Below are positions 37,753-47,810 of a stretch of DNA of 64,000 nt, one piece after another. The DNA lies in NCBI GenBank assembly GCA_038141525.1, contig JAYQIF010000004.1, forward strand, positions 124,001-188,000, read 5' to 3'. The translations under genes were made by a program, and so were the position numbers. The stretch comes from BACL21 sp038141525. GTDB taxonomy: Bacteria > Bacteroidota > Bacteroidia > Flavobacteriales > Flavobacteriaceae. Below the pieces are notes generated by a model, which was not told the DNA's origin, made no database searches, and saw only the letters and a program-made list of their open reading frames with translations. Each line of letters opens with the position of its first letter. The stretch's first letter is position 1.

Positions 37753-40094
37753 TGAACAATCAAGAATTACCACAAGGTATTTTTGAAGTAGATACTATAG
37801 ATATTAAAAAGAAATTAGTTATTACGCTTTTTCTGGCCTTATTTTTGGTTTTGTTATTGTGGCGCTAAGTCGGGGCTTATTCATACCTGCGTTATCAAGA
37901 ACGTATTTTTCAAACATCAGCTCAAATACAAATTAAAAAAGGTGGTTCTGATCCATCATCGTTTCTAACTGAAGGAGCTGAAGGGCTTTTTAATTTCGAT
38001 AAAGTCAATGTAGAAAACGACATTGCTGTGATATTCTGTCAAATCGTATTTTAAATCAAGTTGTGGAGCGACTGGATTTGCAAACCATGGTTTACAGTAA
38101 AGGCCGAATTGCATCGATGTTGCAATTTAATGGCTCCATTCCTTTTGTATTGAGTTTCGAAGAAGATACTTATGTAAGCGAGGCTAATTTAATAGTCAGT
38201 AATAAAGGCTTCACTAAGTATCGATGGAGAATTGAGTGAGATATTAAAGGCGTTTTAAACACATTATTGAAGGCTTTCACTTTAACGGCGAGCGATTCTT
38301 ATTTGCAATGGATGATGCTGAATTTTCGATCAGTCGTAGTAGCTTAAATCGCACTGTTGAATCTTAAAAGCCAATCTTGAGGTTACCGCAGCCTCAAACA
38401 AGGGCGAGGTAGTTAATATCAGGTATTTAAGGGTCCAAATATAGAAAGCGTAACGAAGCCATAGTAAACACCTTAATCGAAGTCCTTAAAGAAGATCAAG
38501 TCGCGGATAAGCGCGAAATCTCTGAGGTAAGTATTGCTTTTATTGATGAGCGTCTTCAGGGGCTTGAGTGAGAGTATCGATACCATTTCTAAAAACACCA
38601 TTGCCTTTCAGTCCAGTAATGCGGTATTTGATCCATCATTGCAGACGGGTAATGCTCTGAGTAATCTCATTAAAGGTCAGGAGCAGGCGCTTAGTCTCGG
38701 GATTCAAAAAGAAATCGCTTTAGGGCTTTTAGAAAACATAAAAAGTCAAACAAACTTTGATTTATTACCAGCCAATGTCGGCATGAATAATGAGTCGGTT
38801 AATACGCTTGTTGAGTCTTATAACGATGCGGTTATCCAGCGTAAAGTCACTGCTGGTAAGTGCTACAGAGCAAAAAGTCCCCTTGCGGTGAATCTTACCG
38901 CCCAGCTTGAGGATACAAGAGCGGCCATTATTACTGGGATTAACCGCTATATCGATGGACTCAATGTCTCCTTATCGCGTTATAATGAGTTGCAGCAGCA
39001 AACCCAATCTGCAGTAGCTAGCCTACCGGCTAAAGAAAACACACTGCGTGGTTTTGCCCGTAACTTTAAAATCGTAGAAGAGCTTTATTTGTTCTTACTT
39101 CAGCGTAAAGAAGAGGCCTCGATTTCTTATATCTCGGCATTACCCAATGTTAAAGTGCTGAGTCAAGCCGTTACCCAGTCCATTCCTGTGGCTCCTAAAC
39201 CCAGAATCATTTATCTTGGGGCCATTCTAGCGGGATTAGTGGTGCCTTTTGGCGTTTTTTTATTCTAAAAACACTCGACACAAAAATCAACACCCGCGAT
39301 GATTTAGAAAATGGCCTGAAAGGAACACCATCGTTGGTGAGATTCCTTTAGAAAAAGATGAAACTAAGATTGATTCTCCTCGCGGGACTATTGCTGAGGC
39401 TACCAGGGTAATGCGCTCTAATTTGGCCTTTATGCTCCCCGATGACCGGACCTATTGTGCTTACCTCGACTTCTAGTGTCAAAGGGAGAGGGGAAGAGTT
39501 TTGTGAGTTTTAATATTGCGCAGTCCTATGCGGCCCTTAGTAAACGGTTATTTTGATTGGGGCGGATTTGCGTAATCCACAGTTGCATAATCGTCTCGGG
39601 ATAGAGCGCGCTGGTACAGGTTTATCAACATACCTCTCTAAGCCTGAATCTACCGACCTTAAATCGCTAATCAGTCTCCGTGAAAATGATAATGTGCATT
39701 ATCTGCTTATCTGGGGCCATACCACCAAACCCCTCAGAGCTTTTGGCCAGACCATCTTTGGAGCGCTCATAGAGCGGTTAAAACAAGATTACGATGTGAT
39801 TGTGATTGATTCAGCACCACTCATGCTCGTGAGTGATACCAGCCCAATCTTGCCACTGGCCGATGTGATTCTTTACGTATCTCGAGCACAGGTTACACGA
39901 TAAAAACGTATTCCCGTTTATCAAAGACCTGCAAAAACGCAAAAAATATGCCGCCACTGGCCTTAGTGCTTAATGGCATTATCGCTGGACCCGCCTCGTA
40001 TTATAAATATGGCTATAAATACCGTTACAGCTATAACTATAAATACAATTATGGTTACGGCTATGGTTATGGCGCTGAGAAATCTGATAGTTAA
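37752..40094 (+). pseudogene. wzc: Wzc-like exopolysaccharide co-polymerase and tyrosine autokinase, frame broken
   Basis: Inner-membrane protein about 780 residues long. MNNQELPQGIFEVDTIDIKK precedes the first membrane helix; a long periplasmic coiled-coil part follows (unbroken 38534-39268, ending APKPRIIYLGAILAGLVVPF at the second helix). The cytoplasmic BY-kinase domain has Walker A SSVKGEGKSFVSFNIAQSYA, Walker A' RVILIGADLRNPQLH and Walker B YDVIVIDSAPLMLVSD. After one more shift the C-terminal tail is rich in Tyr: YYKYGYKYRYSYNYK, then YNYGYGYGYG, the usual autophosphorylation cluster. At least eight breaks, including a compensated pair near 39710-39760. The convergent CpsB phosphatase is the expected antagonist. 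Confidence 0.88.
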
Positions 40095-40115
40095 GACTTC
40101 CGGCTGATGATAAAT

Positions 40116-40146
40116 AAAAAAGCCTCCTTTGTGGAGGCTTTTTTAT
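40116..40146. terminator. bidirectional intrinsic terminator between wzc and cpsB
   Basis: AGCCTCC (40121-40127) and GGAGGCT (40133-40139) form a 7-bp GC-rich stem with a 5-base loop, flanked by an A run upstream and a T run downstream. It lies 22 bases after the wzc stop and after the minus-strand cpsB, serving both convergent genes. Confidence 0.85.
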
Positions 40147-40169
40147 TTGAACCGTAATTTTTTTGATGT

Positions 40170-40882
40170 TCAGCAATGGCCTCCCACTGGAGGCCTTGTT
40201 TTTTTGATGAGCTTTAATTTGGTGAGCTGTTGTAAATGACCAGGGTGGTGTGCATCAGTTCCCACAAAGTCATAAAGTCCTGCTTTAAGGAGTTTTTCAG
40301 CTTTAGTTTTGACCTCTGGACCGTAATGCCCCATAAGCGAAAGGGCATTTAGCTGAAGATAAAAGCCTTTGTTTTTTAGTTCCTTAAACTGATCGAGGCG
40401 GTCTACCAGTTGATAGCGCTCAGGATGGGCCAAAATCGGCTTTAAATTCTGCTGACTCAGCACAAAACAAGCCTCTTCGATCATCAGCCGTTTGCCCAAA
40501 AAAGTGCATCTCTACCAGTACATAAACGCCATTATAACTCATAGCTGGCGGCGCCATCTCGATGCCTTTTAAAAAAGTTTCATCGACCATGTATTCAGCT
40601 CCGCATTCAGGTTGGGAGAGAAGACCGCGCGAATCATTTGCTGTTTTCAAGGGCGTTATAAGCCTTTTTATGGTCTCAGGGGTATTGGGATAGAGTTCCT
40701 GATAGATATGCGCCGTAGGGATAACTTTGCTAAATCCTAGTTGCTCATAAAGCTGCAAACATGGCCTCAGACATATCTACAGACTTACTCCCGTCATCAA
40801 TACCGGGCAAGACATGATTATGCATGTCTGTTAGACCCTCGAATAAAGGTTTATCGTATTTCTTATTAAAAATCTGAAACAT
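40170..40882 (-). CDS. CpsB/CapC-type tyrosine-protein phosphatase, PHP fold (frameshifted)
   Basis: Metal-dependent phosphatase that dephosphorylates BY-kinases such as Wzc. The start MFQIFNKKYDKPLFEGL leads into TDMHNHVLPGIDDGSKSVDM (metal-binding HxH). After a shift near 40752 come LGFSKVIPTAHIYQELYPNT and GAEYMVDETFLKG, after shifts near 40640 and 40500 NLKPILAHPERYQL and YDFVGTDAHHPGH, the remaining metal ligands. Inferred length about 237 residues. The exact stop is uncertain: the frame ends at 40170 (RPPVGGHC), but removal of one G would extend it past the terminator as VEAIAEHQKN. It converges on wzc; pairing of a PHP phosphatase with a tyrosine kinase is the known control switch for polysaccharide chain assembly. 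Confidence 0.85.
40178..40206 (+). terminator. second intrinsic terminator, overlapping the cpsB 3' end
   Basis: GGCCTCC (40178-40184), loop CACT, GGAGGCC (40189-40195), then TTG and a run of seven to eight T on the plus strand. It would stop read-through past the first terminator. It overlaps the last codons of the minus-strand cpsB. Confidence 0.6.
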
Positions 40883-40954
40883 AATTTGGGTGCTTAGTAT
40901 TGATGCCCCACAAAAATAAGATTAATTTGGCGCACAATTGTGTATTTTTAGTCC

Positions 40955-42143
40955 ATGAGCCATCCCAAACGTATCTTTTTAAATCCACCCCACCAAACAG
41001 GGCAGGAGCAGCATTGGCTCAATAAAGTACTCGAATCAAATTATCTCGCCCCAGTTGGGCCCATGCTCGATGAATTTGAAAAAACTTTGGGAAGTGAGAC
41101 TGAGAGACTCGATTTAGCGGAGGAGGAGATACAGAACGAGGGCAGGGCAAAGCGAGGTGATAAAACGATACTGCCTATTGCCCTTAATTCTGGGTCTTGT
41201 GGCATTCATTTGGCGTTAAGGCTTATCGGCGTGCGAGCATGGTGATTTGGTTCTGTGTCAGAGCATGACTTTTGCCGGGAGCGCTTTTCCGATTAATTAT
41301 CTCGGGGCCGAGCCTGTATTTATCGATAGTAGGTCGGGTTCTTTTAATATGGACCCTGATCTTTTGGAGCAGGCCATAATCGACTGTATCGCCAAAGACC
41401 AAAAACCCAAGGCCATTATCGCCGTGCATCTCTATGGCTTTATTTATGACGTTCAGCGCCTTCATCAAATTGCCCAATCCTATGATATTCCCATTATCGA
41501 GGATGCTGCGGAGGCTCTGGGTAGTCGATATAAAAAATAAAGTCTTGTGGCACGCTTGGTGACTTTGGTGTTCTTTCATTTAATGGCAATAAAATTATCA
41601 TACTGCTGGAGGGGCGCACTTCTGGTAAAAGATCCTGAACTTCGTGAGCGGGCTTTATACCTGGCTCAACAAGCCAAACTGCCCACGGATCATTATCATC
41701 ATAGTGAGGTAGGCTATAACTACCGCATGTCGTCTTTAAATGCCGCCTTGGGATGCTCAACTCTCGATTTAGCTTGGCGCCTTGAGCAAAAAACTGATTC
41801 ATAAGCGATATAAGGCTTTGAAATTTAAAAATATTTAAAGGATTCAGATTTATACTAACTCGATGAGAGCAACAACCCAATTATTGGCTGAACATTTTTG
41901 TTTTGGACACCAATCAACACAATTTCTTCAGATGTTGTCGAAACTTTTGAAAAAGCTAAACATCGAGGAGGGTTTGGAAGCCTATGCATCTGCAGCCGCT
42001 ATAAAGAGGCTCAGGCTTATTTAAATGGTGTGAGCCAATAGTGGTTTGAATCGGCTATTTGTCTGCCTTCGGGTACCGCTATGACCCAGGAGGATTGGGA
42101 TAGAATCGAGCAGGTATTTGATGGTTTGTTTGAGCGGGGTTAA
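40955..42143 (+). CDS. DegT/DnrJ/EryC1 family PLP-dependent sugar aminotransferase (frame broken)
   Basis: Transfers an amino group to a 4-keto (or 3-keto) nucleotide sugar. The start MSHPKRIFLNPPHQTGQEQH is usual for the family (…LSPPHMSGxE…). NSGSCGIHLALRLIGV is the PLP phosphate loop, LCQSMTFAGSAFPINYLGAE with PVFID, IIAVHLYGF, IIEDAAEALGS (Asp for the pyridine N) and, after a shift near 41540, VLSFNGNKIITAGGGALLV, whose Lys forms the Schiff base; YNYRMSSLNAALG follows. Breaks near 41240, 41540, 41755 and beyond 41800. A polar 20-25-residue insert (LDLAEEEIQNEGRAKRGDK) sits before the phosphate loop, longer than usual. With the dehydratase 15 bases downstream it forms a 4-amino-sugar pair. 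Confidence 0.88.
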
Positions 42144-42157
42144 TTATCTTGCATGGG

Positions 42158-43306
42158 ATGAATCAGTCTTTACAAAAGCTTTGGTATGCCATGACAACCG
42201 TGCCATTTGAACTTGGCTTACAAGAGCAAGTATCTGAATTTTTCTCTGGTAAAAATATCTTAATTACCGGCAGTAGTGGTTTTCTTGGTGGACAAATTAT
42301 CCAAATGCTACTAAGGGATGTCCCGAGTCTGGGGTCAATCATTGGCATTGATTTGGTCGCGCAGATCAGTAATGCAGATAAAGCAGTTTCTACGTTTTAT
42401 CATGGGCATTGTGCAGACCCAGCGCTACTAAATACCATTTTTGGTCAACATGGGAATCTTTGATATAGTGATTCACTGCGCCGCAGAGAAACATCTTCCT
42501 GAGCTGCAAAATGACCCTATTAAGGCCTAAAAGGCAAAACACATGCCTCCATTGACTTTTTAGATTTTTGTCCAAAGGCGCAAGTGCGCGATTTATTATA
42601 TATCTCTACAGATAAGGCCACGGCAGCCTAAAAGCATCTATGGCGCGAGCAAAGCGTTTTCAGAGCTTTATTTATCTAGTTGCGAAACTAAGCGTATCAA
42701 AAACGAACCTGAGCTGCATCCGTTTGGGTAATATTTTTGGCTCCAGTGGCTCGGTAATCGAGCTTTGGGAGATCAATTATCCAAGTCAAATCTCAGCTTG
42801 CGCGGTCAAGACATGAAGCGTATTTTTATAAGCCCCAGTCAAGCTTCGCTCTACTGCTTAACCGCTATTTAGGTCATGAAATAAGACTTGAGGAGGGAAG
42901 ACCAGGGTAAATCAAGTGAATCAAGTATTTTACGCTTTGGTCCCACAAAGCGTGAGTTCTGGTCCATCCAGGATCTGGCCCATACATTGGTTAACTCAAA
43001 AAAATATCTAAAGAATCTAACTCAGGCTTAGATTTACGTTCCAGCCTTGGAAGGAGAAAAGACTCAGAGTTAATTTGGTCTGATAGTGATAAGCCTAGTC
43101 AAAGTGTTTTTCAGGAGCTTTCTTATGTCTGTGAGGCTGCAGATTCAGAAAAGACATCTTACAAGCAGTTAAAGATTTTGGAAATAATTTGCTCAAATGA
43201 GAATAATTCTGAAGAAGTGGTTATTTCTCAGGGGACTCAATTCACTTTTGACTCATGGTTAGAAATTCAAGACAAAAGCTTTAGCCTGGATTACAGACCA
43301 ATGTAG
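42158..43306 (+). CDS. CapD/PglF-like nucleotide-sugar 4,6-dehydratase, short form (frame broken)
   Basis: Makes a 4-keto-6-deoxy sugar, the substrate of the aminotransferase upstream. NILITGSSGFLGGQIIQMLL is the NAD loop at about residue 31. After a shift near 42460 come FDIVIHCAAEKHLPELQNDP, DLLYISTDKAT, SIYGASKAFSELYLSS (Tyr-Lys; in this family a Met replaces the Tyr in some members, here SIYGASK keeps Tyr) and IRLGNIFGSSGSVIELW. The last third (42840-43300) is broken; it ends SLDYRPM at 43304-43306. About 380 residues, so it lacks the four-helix membrane domain of full-length CapD/PglF. The start is the ATG at 42158. At least seven breaks. It is convergent with the two-component system. 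Confidence 0.75.
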
Positions 43307-43357
43307 GCCAGAGAATTTTAATTCGCAGCCTTGAACGGTACAATTGCGAAATACAAT

Positions 43358-44070
43358 CTAAACCACCCTCAGCACAAACCCCTTATTGTGCACATTATCG
43401 ATCTGCACATTGGGATCGTCTTGCAAGTATTTGCGCAGGTGCGAGATAAACACATTCAGGCTTTTTTTGTTAAAGTAATCGTTTTTACCCCAAAGCGGCA
43501 CCAGGATTTCTTTATGGGCCACAAGCTCGTTCGCATTTGTGGCCAGCAAGGGTCAGTAGATCATTTTCGCGTTTGGATAGAGATTGTTTTGGCCGTCTCC
43601 CTGCAAGTTCTTGTTGGGGATCAAAGTATAACGGCCTATATTTAAAATATCGCTGGCGTTTGTTTTGATTCTGAATAGGTGTCCTTTATTCTGGTCCCTA
43701 AACGCGTCACCAGGGTTTTAATGCGCACCACCAGCTCTTCTTCATCGATGGGTTTTTTAAGATAATCCACAGCCCCTAGGGCAAAGCCTTTGAGCACATC
43801 GACTTTAAGCGAGCGCGCCGTCAAAAATAAAAAAGGGAGTTTAGGATGATGGGTTGGATTTTTTTGGCCAGATCAAAACCATTGCCATCGGGCAGCATCA
43901 CATCCAAAACCGCCAGATCAAAGTAATTGTGCTCCACGGCTTTTAAGTGCCTCAGCGACGAGGTGGTAAGGGTCACCTTAAATCCGTTCATCTGCAGATA
44001 TTCACGCAGCAAATACCCCAGATTAGGATCGTCTTCAATAACCAGTAAATGGGTGGCTTTAGTGCGTCAT
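43358..44070 (-). CDS. OmpR-family DNA-binding response regulator (frame broken)
   Basis: About 235 residues after repair. The receiver domain reads THLLVIEDDPNLGYLLREYL after a shift right after the ATG, then DLAVLDVMLPDGNGFDLAKK with the phospho-acceptor Asp, FLTARS and AVDYLKKPIDEEELVVRI. Breaks near 44055, 43850, 43640 and 43545. The C-terminal winged helix is read as KEILVPLWGKNDYFNKKSLN followed by VFISHLRKYLQDDPNVQI and GFVLRVV, the recognition helix and wing of OmpR/PhoB proteins. Its ATG (44068-44070) overlaps the TGA of the histidine kinase gene, so kinase and regulator are co-translated. Targets are unknown; proximity to the polysaccharide locus suggests envelope control. Confidence 0.87.
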
Positions 44071-45342
44071 AGGCCATCAAAGATAAAGAAATCTTTGGTG
44101 CCCTTGACCAGGGGTAGAATCGACTTTAATCCGGCCTTTGTGCCCGCGTACAATATGCTGCACATAACTCAGACCCAGTCCGTAGCCTTTTACCCGGTGG
44201 GTATCATTTTGTCCCCCGCGATAATACTTTATCAAACATCCGCTCTTGCTGCTCTGGGCTCATCCCTGGGCCATTATCGCGATACAAAAGATCCACTGGT
44301 CTTTAGCGCGGTCCGACTTACACTAAACTCAATCTCTGGCTGCTGGCTAACGCCGTGCATTATCCCAAAGGTTATTTAAGGCGTTGATCCAATGGGCCGC
44401 ATCGACTTTGACCATGAATCGGGGTTTCAGGAAGTGGCGCTAAATTTAAATCCTTCAAGCTGGCCAAGTTTTGATAGCGCGTGATAAGTTGTTGTAGCTC
44501 CGGGCGCAGATCTTGACGATCATTAACGCATAAGGTTGCTGACCTGATTCAAGGCGACTCAGCTCCAGGACCTTGTCGATATGGGTTTTCATGCGCTCAG
44601 TTTCCTGCTGTATGAGTTCTACCACCGAGCTTTCGGTCTCGGGGACTTTTTTCTGTAAGATTTTCGTGGCCAAACCTATAGAAAATACTGGGGTTTTGAG
44701 TTCGTGGGTCAAGTTATTGATAAAATCATTGGTGGTGGTAATGATCCTGCTTTGCCAGTAAAAAGAGCGCAGCACCCAGACAATCACCACCAAAATACCC
44801 GCCATAAACAGCAGGCTCGGGATGATCAGTCCATTGAGCTGGAACAGAAAATACCGATTCAAATCTCGAAATTGTAATTCGAGCACCAGGCTTTTGGTCA
44901 TAACCTCTGGTAAATAGCCTTTAAGCTCTATAGGATAGGACAGGCGTTTATCTTTTTTAGCTACGGGACCCGCGCTAAGGGGACTGCTCAGATAATCGGT
45001 GCTGTCTTTGGTCGAGAGGCGATAGGTAAAATCAGTATCAATGCCTTGTTCGGCAAGTCTATAGGTGATAAAATCACTCAGAAAATGGCGAGAGGCGTCC
45101 TGAATGCTGTCCATACTCAGGGTAAAATAGCTTTCATCCAGAGTGATGGCTTGCCCGATCAAAAAGGTGAGTTGATTTTGGGTGGACAGGTCTTCTTTGA
45201 TGGTTTGCGCCGCCTTGCTGATATTTTTTTGAAACTGAACGCGCGCCAGGTTCAGTCCAATATTCAGATATTGGTACTGCACCACAAAGAGGCCCACCAC
45301 AGAGACCACAAGTATCGCGATATAGATTTTGCGCTTGTTCAT
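44067..45342 (-). CDS. membrane sensor histidine kinase (frame broken in the ATPase domain)
   Basis: About 425 residues after repair. MNKRKIYIAILVVSVVGLFV starts with a TM helix, a periplasmic sensor domain of about 145 residues follows, then LIIPSLLFMAGILVVIVWVL is the second helix. No HAMP is evident. The dimerisation and phosphoacceptor helix is NDFINNLTHELKTPVFSIGL (H-box His). The frame breaks near 44500; the ATPase domain is then read in pieces: DNGPGMSPEQQERMFDKY (G1/F boxes), GYGLGLSYVQHIVRGHKGRI (G2), and a C-terminus near KDFFIFDGL. The start is the ATG at 45340-45342. It is upstream of and overlapping its response regulator. The signal sensed is unknown. Confidence 0.88.
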
Positions 45343-45365
45343 CAAACAACAAAAATACCGGTTTT

Positions 45366-46159
45366 TTATTTACGCGCGCGGTACTGAAAGATTCGGGGCA
45401 TACTCAGTATTGAATCCGGTCGCTCTCGAAATACTTTTAAACCTGTTAGGGTATGCTCGATCTGAGATTTTGTGCATATGCCCTCTGAAAGGAGAGACTT
45501 TGAGACGGCCTCAAGCGTAATTTCAGCCATTAATTTTCCTTGTGAATCGATATGTGCCGGTTGTTTTACTTCAAAACTTATCTCACGAAAACCAACTTTT
45601 TGTAATAGCCCCATTATTTCAGGGCCTCTATTGGCATTCGCACCACGCGATTTAAGCAGCTGTTGATACCAAGAGACATATTGGTCAAAATGTTCATTTT
45701 TTGGATAAGAAAAGTGTCCTGAAAAATCCGTGTCCTCGACAAGTAATATCCCTTCTTCGGAAAGGGTTTGGTAGATATTGTGTAGGGCCTTTTCTGGATG
45801 ACTTAAGTGAGACAATAAAAATCGTGAATACACCAGGTCAAATCTCTGCTCATAATCTAGTGCATAGGCATTCCCTTGCTCGAAGCTAATATTCACTTCT
45901 TTTAATCTATTGGCCAGCGATCGAGCATAGTCCACATTACTAGTATCCAAATCGATGCCTAAAACAGAGCCTGAAGTGCCCACATAATTTAAAAGTTCGA
46001 AGCTCACAGCGCCAGATCCGCAGCCTAAGTCGAGACAATTGGACCCTTGACGTATCTTTGAACTAGCCAAAAATTCATGGGTTAGATCAGCCAATGTAGC
46101 GGTCAAAATGGCTAATCGTTCTCGTCCTTTGTCCCCTCCTGTATGGTGTATTCGCTCAT
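45366..46159 (-). CDS. class I SAM-dependent methyltransferase (one frameshift near the start)
   Basis: Rossmann-type methyltransferase. SNCLDLGCGSGAVSFELL is the SAM-binding motif I, VLGIDLDTSNVDYARSLA binds the ribose with its acidic residue, and RFDLVYSRFLLSHLSHPEKA is motif post-I/II. The 246-residue open frame begins at 46106, but the ATG at 46157-46159 (MSEYTIQ) joined by a one-base repair to GGDKGRERLAILTATLADLT gives the more natural start with a YxxxGGxxGxxRL opening typical of this subfamily. Small-molecule substrate is unknown. It follows the histidine kinase on the same strand, 24 bases upstream of it; whether it shares that transcript is unclear. Confidence 0.85.
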
Positions 46160-46266
46160 ATCGTTTATCAGTGATGAATCAAATATAACTGAAATGCTTG
46201 GGTCAGCCTAAGTCATTGCACGAACCATAAAAAATTAATTATATTGGAATTGGTTAATGACACGCC

Positions 46267-47127
46267 ATGAATCTTGATGAATTTCGATTAGTAAAACTTA
46301 AAAAACAGGATTTAAAAATTTTGGTCAGTTGGGCCAAAGCCGAAGGATGGAACCCCGGTAAACACGATTTTGAGGTGTTTTGGCGAACAGATCCCAATGG
46401 GTTTTATGGTTTTTTTGTCGATGACAAGTTAATTGCTGGAGGTGCATTAGTCTCTTATCATGGGCATTATGGTTTTATGGGGTTGTTTATTGTACATCCC
46501 GATTATCGTGGCAAAGGTATTGGACGTAAGCTTTGGTATTTGAGAAGGGATTTACTGCAAAGTCGCTTGGCGCCCAATGCGACAATTGGTATGGATGGTG
46601 TTTTGCAAATGCAGCCTTTCTATGAGCAAGGAGGTTTTAAGATGGCCTACGGCGATAAACGATACGAATGTTATGGTCAAAAGTTTTCGCTAAACCATAA
46701 CATATCAAAAATCCAAGAAAAGGATAGGGAACAAATTAAGCTCTATGACAGGGAGTGTTTCGGTTATGTACGCGATGTTTTTCTTGGGTCTTGGCTGGAA
46801 TTACAGCTGAGTCATCAGTTTAAATACACTCATAATAATAAAATACAAGGCTATGCCGTGATTCGAAGAGTAGATCAAGGGTTTAAAATAGGGCCTTTAT
46901 TTGCCGATAATTATGAAATAGCCCGAGAGCTTTACAAAGCTTGTTTGAATGTGGCATCTGGACAGCCGGTATACTTGGATGTACCCACAAGTAATCAAGA
47001 CGCAATCAAATTAGTCACTGAATTTGACGCTGTATGTATGTTTGAATGCGCCCGAATGTATTATGGTGCATTACCAAAAATCCCCATGGAAAAAGTTTTT
47101 GGCATAACTACTTTGGAGCTAGGATAA
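46267..47127 (+). CDS. GNAT acetyltransferase with C-terminal extension
   Basis: 286 residues, intact. The N-terminal GNAT fold contains LIAGGALVSYHGHYGFMGLF and VHPDYRGKGIGRKLWYLRR, the acetyl-CoA pyrophosphate loop (motif A, R/QxxGxG/A), followed by MQPFYEQGGFKMAYGDKRYE. The second half (about 150-286) resembles the acetyltransferase-like domain found in two-domain GNAT proteins of the YitH type (DRECFGYVRDVFLGSWLELQ, GYAVIRRVDQGFKIGPLFAD). The acceptor is unknown. Base use is like the neighbours. The next gene starts 30 bases later, so an operon with the DUF985 gene is likely. Confidence 0.88.
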   Translation: MNLDEFRLVKLKKQDLKILVSWAKAEGWNPGKHDFEVFWRTDPNGFYGFFVDDKLIAGGALVSYHGHYGFMGLFIVHPDYRGKGIGRKLWYLRRDLLQSRLAPNATIGMDGVLQMQPFYEQGGFKMAYGDKRYECYGQKFSLNHNISKIQEKDREQIKLYDRECFGYVRDVFLGSWLELQLSHQFKYTHNNKIQGYAVIRRVDQGFKIGPLFADNYEIARELYKACLNVASGQPVYLDVPTSNQDAIKLVTEFDAVCMFECARMYYGALPKIPMEKVFGITTLELG

Positions 47128-47157
47128 TTGATCAGTATAATTTAATCATGATAGAGC

Positions 47158-47657
47158 ATGACCAAGAACTCTTCGAAATATTGGATCGAACAATTACAAC
47201 TCAGCGCGCATCCGGAAGGAGGGTATTATAAAGAAGTTTATCGATCCTCGAGAGCGTTTACACCAACCGAAATTGGGCAAGAACGTAACTATGCAACCAG
47301 TATCTACTTTTTAATTGAAGCGGGCAATGTTTCTCATTTTCACAGTATTGAGCAAGACGAGCTTTGGTATTATCATGCAGGTGATCCCTTGTCGGTTTTT
47401 ATACTCTCAGAAGAGGTGCATTAAGTGAGATTAAAATTGGTCCTGATATTGAACAGGGACAGACACTTCAGGCTGTGATCCCAGCAGGATCTATTTTTGG
47501 CTCTAAAAGTTCCGGTGCATATTCTCTAGTGAACTGTATGGTGTCTCCAGGCTTTGATTTTGATGACTTCAAACTCTATACTCAAAGTGAGCTATTGGAG
47601 CAGTTTCCCTATCAAAACGAAATTATTAGTGAGTTGGGGTGGCGGCAACAAGACTAA
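47158..47657 (+). CDS. DUF985-type cupin protein (one frameshift)
   Basis: About 166 residues. SAHPEGGYYKEVYRSSRAF opens the cupin, TSIYFLIEAGNVSHFHSIEQ and DELWYYHAGDPLSVFIL carry the metal-binding histidines and Glu of cupin motif 1. The frame breaks near 47420 in a G-rich stretch (GAGGTG); the second half reads QTLQAVIPAGSIFGSKSSGA and SLVNCMVSPGFDFDDFKLYT. DUF985 proteins are small beta-barrels, proposed to act on sugars or as isomerases without firm proof. Start at ATG 47158 (MTKNSSKYWIEQLQLSAH). It is followed by a terminator at 47777. Confidence 0.85.
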
Positions 47658-47776
47658 TATGCGCTTATTTTAAAAATTAATCTTTTGTTAGCCTTTTTAA
47701 TTCATTGATAATCTCAGGGAATACCGCGAACAACTAATTTTATATTAGTTAGTAGTGGTTATCTTTTCATAAACAT

Positions 47777-47810
47777 CAAACCGTCTTGAAGTAATTCAGG
47801 GCGGTTTTTT
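47777..47810 (+). terminator. intrinsic terminator after the DUF985 gene
   Basis: AAACCGTC and GGCGGTTT (one G-T wobble) form a stem around a 13-base loop, followed by a T run that reaches the minus-strand mnmE stop codon at 47809. It serves the plus-strand GNAT/DUF985 unit and may also stop mnmE transcripts. Confidence 0.65.

Noticed and set aside
39979..40176. minus-strand frame of 65 codons opposite the Wzc tail
   Set aside because: Antisense of the tyrosine-repeat tail; the His/Asn-rich peptide is a by-product of Tyr codons.
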